64,000 nt of DNA from DATKBT01 sp035546295 (GTDB taxonomy: Bacteria > Acidobacteriota > Thermoanaerobaculia > Multivoradales > Multivoraceae), in the NCBI GenBank assembly GCA_035546295.1, contig DATKBT010000125.1:248001-312000 (forward strand), given 5' to 3'. The notes beneath the pieces were generated by a model that was not told where the DNA came from, made no database searches, and saw only the letters and a program-made list of their open reading frames with translations. Of this stretch, positions 55,218 through 62,886 are shown in pieces. A program made the position numbers and the translations under genes. Within the stretch, counting starts at the first letter, position 1, and each line of letters begins with the position of its first letter.

Positions 55218-56743
55218 GAGTGCTCGACGCCGAGCAGATGCGGTGCTTCGACCGCTGGGCGATCGAGGTCGCCGGGATCCCGGGGGCCGTGCTGATGGAG
55301 AACGCCGCGCTCGGCGTGGTCGAGGCGATCGCCGTCCGCTTCCCCGACGTGCGCCGGATCGAGGTGGTCTGCGGGCCGGGCAACAACGGCGGCGACGGCC
55401 TGGCGATCGCCCGTCAGCTCGCGACGCGGGGCTATGGGGTGGCGGTGAGCCTGGTGGCGGCTGGGTCGCGGCTGTCCGACGATGCCGCGGCGCAGCTCGC
55501 GAGCTGTCGCGCGATCGGTCTCGAGCCGATCGAGCTGGGGGAGGAACGCTGGCGAGCGCGCGGGGAGCTGATCGTCGAGGCGCTGTTCGGAACCGGGCTC
55601 TCGCGCCCGCTCGAAGGGCGTCTCGCCGAGCTCGTCGGGGAGCTCTCCGGCTGCGGCAGGCCGATCGTGGCGGTCGATCTGCCGGCCGGGCTCGACGCCA
55701 GCCGGTCGCAGCCGATCGGGCCGCACGTTCGCGCCGATCTCACCGTGAGCTTCGCGGCGCTCAAGGTCGCGCACGTCTTCGAGCCCGCCGCCGGCGCCTG
55801 CGGCGAGACCGTGGTCGCCGATCTAGGTCTCCCTTACCTCGACCCCGCGGAGGATCCGCCCCGCCTCTCGCTGCTCCAGGGGGCAGAGCTGGCCGGGTGG
55901 CTGCCCGAGCGTGCGGCCGCCAGCCACAAGGGGGACCACGGTCATCTGTTGGTGGTGGCGGGATCGCGCGGCATGTCGGGCGCTGCGGTGCTGTGCGCCT
56001 CGGCCGCGATCCGGGCCGGGGCCGGGCTGGTGACCGTCGCCACTCCGCAGAGCGTGCGCGCGGAGTGCGCGTCGGGCGTCCGCGAGGCGATGACCCTCGG
56101 GCTCGGCGACCCCGAGCGCGGGGCTTTCGAGCCGGCCGATCACGAGACGCTGGTCGCCGCGGCGGCCGAGCGCGACGCGCTCGCGCTCGGTCCGGGCGTC
56201 GGGCGTGGGCGCGAGACACGCGCCGCGATCCGCCGTCTCGCCCTGGAGGCGGCGGTGCCGATCGTGCTCGACGCCGACGGGCTGATCACGTTCGCGGCGG
56301 ATTCTGGTGCGCTGCGGGCGAGGACCGCGGCCACCGTGCTGACGCCGCACCCCGGAGAGCTCGCGCGCCTGCTCGAGCTCGAAACCTCCGAGGTCCAGGC
56401 GGAGCGGCTCGGCGCCGTGCGTCGCGCGGCCGAGGAGTCCGGAGCGGTGGTCGTCCTCAAGGGGCGACGGTCGCTGATCGCCGAGCCCGGAGGGGAGGTG
56501 GGCATCAACCCGACCGGCAACTCGGGGATGGCCACCGGCGGCACCGGCGACGTGCTGACCGGCGTCATCGGCGCGCTGCTGGCGCGCGGCTTCGAGCCGT
56601 TCGCGGCGGCTCAGCTCGGCACGTTCTGGCACGGTCTCGCCGGCGACCTGGCGGCCGAGGCCGAGACGCCCACGGCGATGGCGGCGGGGGACGTGGTGCG
56701 CGAGCTCGGCTCGGCGCTGCGCCGGATCGAGGCCGAGCGTTGA
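55214..56743 (+). CDS. nnr: Bifunctional NAD(P)HX epimerase/dehydratase
   Basis: This repair enzyme restores damaged, hydrated NADH and NADPH. The 509-residue product fuses both activities. The epimerase half spans about residues 1-215 (V-C-G-P-G-N-N-G-G-D-G and V-D-L-P-A-G-L-D). The ADP/ATP-dependent dehydratase half spans about 225-509 (ASHKGDHGHLLVVAGS, L-T-P-H-P-G-E and N-S-G-M-A-T-G-G-T-G-D). It starts with a GTG overlapping the previous stop, and its own stop overlaps the tsaE ATG (TGATG). The neighbourhood nnr-tsaE is common in bacteria, which supports the call. Confidence 0.95.
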   Translation: MRVLDAEQMRCFDRWAIEVAGIPGAVLMENAALGVVEAIAVRFPDVRRIEVVCGPGNNGGDGLAIARQLATRGYGVAVSLVAAGSRLSDDAAAQLASCRAIGLEPIELGEERWRARGELIVEALFGTGLSRPLEGRLAELVGELSGCGRPIVAVDLPAGLDASRSQPIGPHVRADLTVSFAALKVAHVFEPAAGACGETVVADLGLPYLDPAEDPPRLSLLQGAELAGWLPERAAASHKGDHGHLLVVAGSRGMSGAAVLCASAAIRAGAGLVTVATPQSVRAECASGVREAMTLGLGDPERGAFEPADHETLVAAAAERDALALGPGVGRGRETRAAIRRLALEAAVPIVLDADGLITFAADSGALRARTAATVLTPHPGELARLLELETSEVQAERLGAVRRAAEESGAVVVLKGRRSLIAEPGGEVGINPTGNSGMATGGTGDVLTGVIGALLARGFEPFAAAQLGTFWHGLAGDLAAEAETPTAMAAGDVVRELGSALRRIEAER

Positions 56744-57201
56744 TGGCCGCGAGAGAGACCGAGGTCGAGTCCTGGATCTGCGCGAGCGAGGCGGAGACGC
56801 TGGCTCTCGGCCGCAGCCTCGCCCGCCGGCTCGGCGGCGACGGCGTGCTCCTCCTCGAGGGAGCGCTGGGCTCGGGCAAGACGGTGCTGGCGCGAGGCGT
56901 CGCCGAGGAGCTGGGCGTCGATCCAGCGGAGGTGCAGTCTCCCACGTTCACGTTGATCCACCAGCACACCGGCCGGCGAGGGATCACGCTCCACCATCTC
57001 GACCTCTACCGGCTGGATCCGGAGGAGGTCGAGTCGGTGGGCGCCTACGAGGTGCTCGAGCAGCCGGGGGTCAAGGTCGTGGAGTGGGCCGAGCGGCTGA
57101 TCGAGATCCCGGCGGGGGCGCTGCGCGTGCGTGCACGACGCACCGCTCGCGGGGAGCGCCGATTCGACCTGGTCACCGGCGAGGAGGAGAAGGAGACATG
57201 A
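56743..57201 (+). CDS. tsaE: tRNA threonylcarbamoyladenosine biosynthesis ATPase TsaE
   Basis: TsaE is the small ATPase of the complex that makes t6A at position 37 of ANN-decoding tRNAs. The 152-residue product shows the Walker A loop G-A-L-G-S-G-K-T, the family motif S-P-T-F-T-L, the H-L-D-L-Y-R-L loop and the V-V-E-W-A-E-R motif. Length is normal. The partners TsaB, TsaC and TsaD are not in the window. It overlaps nnr upstream (TGATG) and the 3-hydroxyacyl-CoA dehydrogenase gene downstream (ATGA). Confidence 0.95.
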   Translation: MAARETEVESWICASEAETLALGRSLARRLGGDGVLLLEGALGSGKTVLARGVAEELGVDPAEVQSPTFTLIHQHTGRRGITLHHLDLYRLDPEEVESVGAYEVLEQPGVKVVEWAERLIEIPAGALRVRARRTARGERRFDLVTGEEEKET

Positions 57202-58058
57202 GCGAGACGGGAATCCAGCGGGTCGGAGTCGCCGGGTGTGGCCTGATGGGGCGAGGGATCGCCGAGGTCTGCGCCCGTGCCGGGTATCCGACGGTGGTGC
57301 GCGAGGTCGACCAGGGCCTGCTCGAGAAGGGCCTCGACGCGATCGGGCGTTCGCTCGACAAGAGCGTCGAGAAGGGCCGGATCGATTCGGCGTCGGCGGC
57401 CGAGGCGAGGGATCGGATCGAGGGGACCCTCGACGCGGCGGACCTCGCCGCCTGCGACCTGGTGATCGAGGCGATCGTCGAGAACCTCGACGCCAAACGC
57501 GAGCTGTTCGCGGTCCTCGACGCCGAGGCTCCGGAGGAGACCCTGTTCGCGAGCAACACGTCGTCGCTGACCCTCACGCAGCTCGCGGCCACGACCCGGC
57601 GCGGTGACCGATTCCTGGGGCTGCACTTCTTCAACCCCGTGCCCGCGATGCGTCTGGTCGAGGTGGTCAAGACGCTGCTGACGTCGGACGAGACGATCTC
57701 CCGCGGGCGGGCTTTCGTCGAGTCTCTGGACAAGACGCCGGTGGATTGTCGCGACAACTCCGGCTTCATCGTCAACCGGCTGCTGGTCCCCTACATGCTC
57801 GACGCGATCCGGGCCTACGAGGAGGGGGTGGGCAGCCTCGAGGACATCGACACCGCGATGAGGCTCGGCTGCGGCTATCCGATGGGCCCGTTCACGCTGC
57901 TCGACTTCGTGGGCCTCGACACCACCCTCTACATCGCCGACATCATGTTCGAGGAGTACCGCGAGCGGCGCTTCGCGCCGCCTCCGTTGCTCAAGCAGAT
58001 GGTCCAGGCAGGCCGGCTCGGGAAGAAATCGGGGCGCGGCTTCTACGCGTACGAGTAG
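57198..58058 (+). CDS. hbd: 3-hydroxyacyl-CoA dehydrogenase (short-chain, hbd type)
   Basis: The enzyme interconverts 3-hydroxyacyl-CoA and 3-ketoacyl-CoA with NAD(P). The 286-residue product has the N-terminal nucleotide fold (GVAGCGLMGRGIAEVCA), the catalytic H-F-F-N-P-V-P segment that holds His about 140 residues in, and the C-terminal domain with N-R-L-L-V-P-Y and G-C-G-Y-P-M-G-P-F. Length matches hydroxybutyryl-CoA dehydrogenases. It could act in beta-oxidation or in polyhydroxybutyrate/butyrate metabolism. It ends the OMP-to-hbd gene run, and its ATG overlaps the tsaE stop. Confidence 0.94.
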   Translation: MSETGIQRVGVAGCGLMGRGIAEVCARAGYPTVVREVDQGLLEKGLDAIGRSLDKSVEKGRIDSASAAEARDRIEGTLDAADLAACDLVIEAIVENLDAKRELFAVLDAEAPEETLFASNTSSLTLTQLAATTRRGDRFLGLHFFNPVPAMRLVEVVKTLLTSDETISRGRAFVESLDKTPVDCRDNSGFIVNRLLVPYMLDAIRAYEEGVGSLEDIDTAMRLGCGYPMGPFTLLDFVGLDTTLYIADIMFEEYRERRFAPPPLLKQMVQAGRLGKKSGRGFYAYE

Positions 58059-58083
58059 CAACCCGTGATGGTGCGCCGACTGG

Positions 58084-58089
58084 TACACT
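58084..58089 (+). promoter_or_regulatory. Possible -10 element (TACACT) for phoH
   Basis: TACACT ends 6 nt before the GTG at 58096, a position that would start transcription at or next to the start codon. No clear -35 hexamer is visible. Confidence 0.35.
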
Positions 58090-58095
58090 TCCCCC

Positions 58096-59118
58096 GTGAG
58101 TGATTCGCCGGCTCCGGCCCGGACCAGGGTCCGTCTCTCTCTCCCCGAGGAGACGATCCAGCTCTTCTTCGGTCCGCACGACGAGAACCTGAAGCGGATC
58201 GAGCGCGCCTTCGACGTCGAGATCTCGGCGCGGGGCGGCGAGGTGGCGATCAACGGCTCCGAGAGCGGCGCGCTGCTCGCCGAACGCCTGTTGACCGGGA
58301 TCAGCGAGGTGCTGCGGATCCAGCAGCGGGTCTCGGGCAAGGACGTGCAGACCGCGATCCGCGTGATCCAGGAGTCCCCCGAGGCGTCGCTGACCGATTT
58401 CTTCGTCGGCGAGTCGGTGGTGGCGACCGCGCGCAAGCTGGTGTCGCCGCGCTCGATCAACCAGCAGGCCTACCTGCGTGCGATGCGCGACCACGACCTG
58501 GTGCTCTCGGTGGGGCCGGCGGGCACCGGCAAGACGTACCTCGCAGTGGCGGTCGCCGCGGCGGCGCTGATGGAGAAGCAGGTGCGCCGCATCGTGCTCG
58601 CGCGACCGGCAGTCGAAGCGGGCGAGAAGCTGGGTTTCCTGCCGGGAGACCTGGCCGAGAAGGTCAACCCGTACCTGAGGCCCCTCTACGACGCCCTCTA
58701 CGACATCCTCGGCTTCGACCAGGTCAACCGGATGCTCGAACGCGAGGTTATCGAGGTCGCGCCGCTCGCCTTCATGCGCGGGCGCACGCTCAACGAGAGC
58801 TTCATCATCCTCGACGAGGCGCAGAACACCACCCCCGAGCAGATGAAGATGTTCCTGACCCGTATCGGGTTCGGTTCGAAGGCGGTGGTCAACGGCGACA
58901 TCACGCAGGTGGACCTGCCCGCGAATCGCCAGTCGGGCCTGCGCCACGCCTTCGAGGTGCTGCGCGGGGTGGAAGGGATCGCCTTCATCACCTTCGGGCA
59001 GCGCGACGTGGTGCGACACGAGCTCGTCCAGCGGATCGTGACCGCGTACTCGGCGCACGACGAGGCGCGTGCGGCGGAGGAGGTGGAGTCCAAAGCCCTG
59101 CGTGGAGGGAGTTCTTGA
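58096..59118 (+). CDS. phoH: PhoH-family ATPase
   Basis: The 340-residue protein has a small N-terminal KH-like region (residues about 10-80), a linker and the PhoH ATPase domain from about 120, with the Walker A loop G-P-A-G-T-G-K-T and Walker B F-I-I-L-D-E-A-Q-N. PhoH/YbeZ partners with the endoribonuclease YbeY in ribosome and RNA maturation, and here it is coded just two genes before a YbeY-Era fusion, as in many bacteria. A GTG is the likely start, and its last bases overlap the TTG of the next gene (TTGA). Confidence 0.95.
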   Translation: MSDSPAPARTRVRLSLPEETIQLFFGPHDENLKRIERAFDVEISARGGEVAINGSESGALLAERLLTGISEVLRIQQRVSGKDVQTAIRVIQESPEASLTDFFVGESVVATARKLVSPRSINQQAYLRAMRDHDLVLSVGPAGTGKTYLAVAVAAAALMEKQVRRIVLARPAVEAGEKLGFLPGDLAEKVNPYLRPLYDALYDILGFDQVNRMLEREVIEVAPLAFMRGRTLNESFIILDEAQNTTPEQMKMFLTRIGFGSKAVVNGDITQVDLPANRQSGLRHAFEVLRGVEGIAFITFGQRDVVRHELVQRIVTAYSAHDEARAAEEVESKALRGGSS

Positions 59119-61451
59119 CCTCGAAGCCCGAGAGGGTGAAGAAGGCGACGAACCGGCCGTTGCCGGTGCGCGCCGCGTGGGAGCGATTGCTCGAGCGCGG
59201 CCCGGTGTGGGTGGTGGTCTTCGTGATGGTCGGGATGTGGGTGCTCGCCCCCGACCGTCTGTTCCAGCGCCGCGACGTCTCGGCTGGTCAGATCGCCAAT
59301 CGGGATTACGTGGCACCCCGCGATCTCCTCATCCCCGACGAGCTGACCACCGAGGACAAGCGGGCGCGGGCGCGGGAGAGCGTGCTGCCCGTTTACGACT
59401 TCGACGAGTCGCTGGCGCTTCAGGTCGAGGATCAGGTGACGCGGCTGTTCGCTCGGGGGCGCGAGCTCGTCGAACAGCCAGTCGCGCAGCCGCAGCGGGG
59501 ATCGATCCCCGAGAGCGAGGAGGCTCGGGAGCCGGCCATCGACGCCGGGCTGCGCGAGCTGCAGGAGATCGGGCTGCGCATCCGGGCGCCCCACTTCGAG
59601 CTGTTCGAGCGGCGAGACTTCTCGCCGGGGCTCGAGGACCGGGTCAAGACCTTGCTGCGCTCGGCCATGCGCGCGGGGGTCGTCGGCAACAAGAACCTGC
59701 TGCTCGAGAACCGGATGCGCGGCGTCTCGCTGCGCAATCTGCAGAGCGGCGCCGAGTCGGTCGAGCTCGATCTCTACGCCTACCGCGGCTACCCCGAGGA
59801 GGTGCGCGAGTTCTTCGAGGTCGAGGTCGGCGGCTGGTCGGGATTGCAACAGCGCGATCGGCAGCTCGTGATCGAGTTCCTGGTCGACAACGCCACGCCC
59901 AACATCTCGCACAACCTCAGCGAGACGCGGGCGCGCCAGATCGAGGCCGCGGGCGCGGTCGAGCCCTCCTACAACCAGATCCGCGGCGGTCAGATGATCG
60001 CCCGCAAGGGGGACGCGCTGACTCCGACCGCGGTGGCCCTGATCAACGAGGCCTACGGCGGTCCGCGAATCGGGAACCAGCTGCTGCCCCTGGTCGGCAA
60101 CCTGTTGCTGCTGTCCCTGGTGGTCCTCGGCCTGACCCAGGGCCTACGACGCTCGCGGCTGGCGAGTGAGGTCGACACGCGCACGCTCGGGGGCGTCCTG
60201 CTGCTGATGGCGCTCGCCCTGCTGATGGTGCGCTTCGGCCTGTTCCTCTCCGCGGTGCTGAGCCAGGCGCTGGAGACCGCCCCACTCACCTCCGAGCCGT
60301 CCTACCGCCTGGCGATCCCCTATGCCGCGCTGGCGCTGGTCACCTCCCTGGTCTACGGGCGCGGCATCGCGCTGCTGGTCACAGTCGGGTTCGGCGTCCT
60401 CGTCGGCCGCATGGTCGGCAACGACGCGCTCGGCACCGTGATCTTCGTGCTCGCCACCTCGCTGGCGGCCATCTACGCGCTCGATCGGCTGAAGCAGCGC
60501 TCCGCCGTCACGCGCGCCGGCCTGGTGGTCGGCCTCACCGGCATGGCGGTGAGCCTGATGCTCGCCACCTTCGACGCCCAGACCCTCCCCTCGCCGGTGC
60601 AGGTCGGCTTCGACGTGCTCTGTGCGATGGCTGGAGGCCTGCTGGTGGCGGCGGCCACCAGCTTCCTGGTCCCCATCCTCGAGTGGTTGCTGTCGGCGAC
60701 CACCGACATCAAGCTGCTCGAGCTGTCGGACACCAATCTGCCCCTCTTGCGGCGCGTGGCGTTCGAGGCCCCCGGCACCTTCCAGCACTCTCTGATGGTC
60801 GCCAACATGGCCAAGGCCGGGTGCGAGGCGATCGGAGCGAATCCAGTCCTCGCCTACACTGGTGGGCTCTACCACGACGTCGGCAAGGTCTTCCGGCCGC
60901 TCTACTTCGTCGAGAACCAGATGGGAGGGGAGAACCCCCACGACCGGCTGGCGCCGTCGATGAGCCGTCTGATCGTCATCAACCACGTGAAGGAGGGCGT
61001 CCAGCTCGCCAAGGAGTACCACCTGCCGCGTCCGATCATCGACGCCATCGAGCAGCACCACGGCACGCGGATGCTGTCGTTCTTCCTCAAGCGCGCGCAG
61101 GAGTTGTCGCCGGACGAGGAGGTCGAGGAGGCCAAGTACCGCTACCCGGGGCCCAAGCCCCAGAACAAGGTGATGGGCGTGCTGATGTACGCCGACGCGG
61201 TCGAGGCGGCCAGCCGCACGCTGCGCGACCCGAGCCCGGTCGCCCTGCGCAGCCTTCTGCGCAGGCTGCTGGACGACTGCATGCAGGACGGCCAGCTCGA
61301 CGAGTCCGATCTGACCCTTTCGGATCTGCGCAAGGTGTCGGACGCTTTCTACCGCGTGCTGCAGAACATCCACCACAAGCGGATCGACTACCCGGGATAC
61401 GACTTCAACGAGCCCAAGCGCCAGCTCCGGGTGGTCGAGGGCAGTCACTGA
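59115..61451 (+). CDS. pgpH: PgpH-type 7TM HD phosphohydrolase
   Basis: The 778-residue protein has an N-terminal membrane helix (about residues 32-50), an extracytoplasmic 7TMR-HDED domain to about residue 310, seven membrane helices at about 325-550 and a cytoplasmic HD domain with Y-H-D-V-G-K (H587/D588). Relatives hydrolyse the second messenger c-di-AMP. The start is a TTG that overlaps the phoH stop. A CTG overlapping its own stop is the only nearby start for the next gene. In many bacteria, genes for PhoH, this HD protein and YbeY sit together, as here. Confidence 0.93.
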   Translation: MTSKPERVKKATNRPLPVRAAWERLLERGPVWVVVFVMVGMWVLAPDRLFQRRDVSAGQIANRDYVAPRDLLIPDELTTEDKRARARESVLPVYDFDESLALQVEDQVTRLFARGRELVEQPVAQPQRGSIPESEEAREPAIDAGLRELQEIGLRIRAPHFELFERRDFSPGLEDRVKTLLRSAMRAGVVGNKNLLLENRMRGVSLRNLQSGAESVELDLYAYRGYPEEVREFFEVEVGGWSGLQQRDRQLVIEFLVDNATPNISHNLSETRARQIEAAGAVEPSYNQIRGGQMIARKGDALTPTAVALINEAYGGPRIGNQLLPLVGNLLLLSLVVLGLTQGLRRSRLASEVDTRTLGGVLLLMALALLMVRFGLFLSAVLSQALETAPLTSEPSYRLAIPYAALALVTSLVYGRGIALLVTVGFGVLVGRMVGNDALGTVIFVLATSLAAIYALDRLKQRSAVTRAGLVVGLTGMAVSLMLATFDAQTLPSPVQVGFDVLCAMAGGLLVAAATSFLVPILEWLLSATTDIKLLELSDTNLPLLRRVAFEAPGTFQHSLMVANMAKAGCEAIGANPVLAYTGGLYHDVGKVFRPLYFVENQMGGENPHDRLAPSMSRLIVINHVKEGVQLAKEYHLPRPIIDAIEQHHGTRMLSFFLKRAQELSPDEEVEEAKYRYPGPKPQNKVMGVLMYADAVEAASRTLRDPSPVALRSLLRRLLDDCMQDGQLDESDLTLSDLRKVSDAFYRVLQNIHHKRIDYPGYDFNEPKRQLRVVEGSH
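61437..61441 (+). promoter_or_regulatory. Shine-Dalgarno GAGGG before the CTG start of ybeY-era
   Basis: GAGGG at 61437-61441 sits 6 nt before CTG 61448. No ATG, GTG or TTG lies in this frame between here and 61547. The spacing supports the CTG as the initiation codon. Confidence 0.5.
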
Positions 61452-62806
61452 CGAACGGGTTCCAGGTCGACCTCCTCGACCTCCCGGCGGGCGGCTCGCT
61501 CGACGCGGCGCGGATCGAGAGCTGGCTCCGTTCGCTGGCCACGCGGGTGGCGCCCGGCTTCGACACGCTCTGCGTGCGCCTCGTCGACGACTCCGAGATG
61601 CAGTCCTTCAACCGGGACTGGCGCAAGCTCGACGGGCCGACCGACGTGCTGTCCTTCCCCGGGGAGAAAACCCCCGAAGGGCGGCACCTCGGCGACGTGG
61701 TCATCTCGCTCGACACCGCTCGGCGTCAAGCAGCCGAAGCACAGAGGTCGCTCGACGAGGAGCTGCAAACGCTGTTGCTGCACGGCGTCCTGCACTGTCT
61801 GGGGATGGACCACGAGACCGACGAGGGGGAGATGGAGGCGCTCGAGGAGGAGCTGCAGGAGCGCTGGATCGATCCCGAGAGGGCATGGTCGGTGCCCGAG
61901 CAGGAGCACCGCTCGGGCTCGGTCGCATTGGTCGGCCGGCCCAACGCCGGCAAGTCGACGCTGCTCAACCGGCTGCTGCGCGAGAAGCTCGCGATCGTCT
62001 CCGACAAGCCGCAGACCACCCGGCAGCGAATCGTGGGCATCCTCAGCGAGCCGCGCGGGCAGATGGTCTTCTTCGACACGCCGGGGGTCCACAAGCCCCA
62101 GTTCCGCATGAACCGGCGGATGGTGCAGGCGTCGGTCGACGCGCTCGACGACGCCGACGTCGTCTGTCTGGTGGTCGACGCCGCGGTGCCCTGGGGCAGT
62201 GGCGACCAGTACATGCTCGACCTGATGGCACGGTCGAAGGCGCCCAAGATCCTGGCCCTCAACAAGGTCGACGCCGTCTCCAAGCCCAAGCTGCTGCCGC
62301 GCATGCAGACCTACGCCGAGACCGGCCAGTTCCAGGAGATCGTCCCGGTCAGCGCGCTCGACGGCGACGGCTGCGACCTGCTCCTCGAGCTCCTCTGGCA
62401 GTCCCTGCCGGTCGGCGCGCGGCGCTACGACTCCGACCTCCTGACGCTGCACACCGAGCGCTTCCTGGTGGCGGAGAGGATTCGCGAGAAGCTCCTCGAG
62501 CAGACGCGCGAGGAGCTGCCGTTCGCCTCGGCGGTGCTGATCGATTCCTGGGAGGAGCGCGACAACGGCGTCCTCTACCTGGCCGCCACCATCCTGGTCG
62601 AGCGGGACGGGCAGAAGAAGATCGTGATCGGCAAGGGTGGCGCTCGCATCCGCGAGATCGGGTCCGAAGCGCGGCGGGACCTCGAGGAGTTCCTCGAGCG
62701 ACCCATCTATCTCGACCTGCACGTCCGGCGGCAGGCGGGTTGGCGCCAGGATCCGCGGGTCCTGGGCGAGCTCGAGCGCCTGGTGCTGGCCGACCTCGGG
62801 GCGTAG
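61448..62806 (+). CDS. ybeY-era: YbeY-Era fusion: endoribonuclease YbeY joined to GTPase Era
   Basis: One 452-codon frame encodes two ribosome-maturation proteins. Residues 1-145 are YbeY, a zinc endoribonuclease of 16S rRNA maturation, with H112-x3-H116-x5-H122 in HGVLHCLGMDH. Residues about 157-452 are Era, the GTPase that binds 16S rRNA, with P-loop G163-R-P-N-A-G-K-S170, F-F-D-T-P-G-V, N-K-V-D and a KH domain with GKGG at 395-398. No stop separates them, and the linker is about 12 residues. The first start compatible with a full YbeY is CTG 61448, overlapping the pgpH stop. A GTG at codon 149 could also yield Era alone. The fusion suits proteins whose interaction is known elsewhere. Confidence 0.93.
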   Translation: MTNGFQVDLLDLPAGGSLDAARIESWLRSLATRVAPGFDTLCVRLVDDSEMQSFNRDWRKLDGPTDVLSFPGEKTPEGRHLGDVVISLDTARRQAAEAQRSLDEELQTLLLHGVLHCLGMDHETDEGEMEALEEELQERWIDPERAWSVPEQEHRSGSVALVGRPNAGKSTLLNRLLREKLAIVSDKPQTTRQRIVGILSEPRGQMVFFDTPGVHKPQFRMNRRMVQASVDALDDADVVCLVVDAAVPWGSGDQYMLDLMARSKAPKILALNKVDAVSKPKLLPRMQTYAETGQFQEIVPVSALDGDGCDLLLELLWQSLPVGARRYDSDLLTLHTERFLVAERIREKLLEQTREELPFASAVLIDSWEERDNGVLYLAATILVERDGQKKIVIGKGGARIREIGSEARRDLEEFLERPIYLDLHVRRQAGWRQDPRVLGELERLVLADLGA

Positions 62807-62872
62807 ACGACCGGCAGCTCCGGCGGTTCGGGAGGGGCGATCGACGGCCGGTGGCAGGCGGTTTCCCGCTGC

Positions 62873-62878
62873 TACGAT
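62873..62878 (+). promoter_or_regulatory. Possible -10 element (TACGAT) for mgtE
   Basis: TACGAT in the context GCTACGATC ends 8 nt before the ATG at 62887, again a leaderless-type position. No clear -35 hexamer is visible. Confidence 0.35.
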
Positions 62879-62886
62879 CGAGCGCG

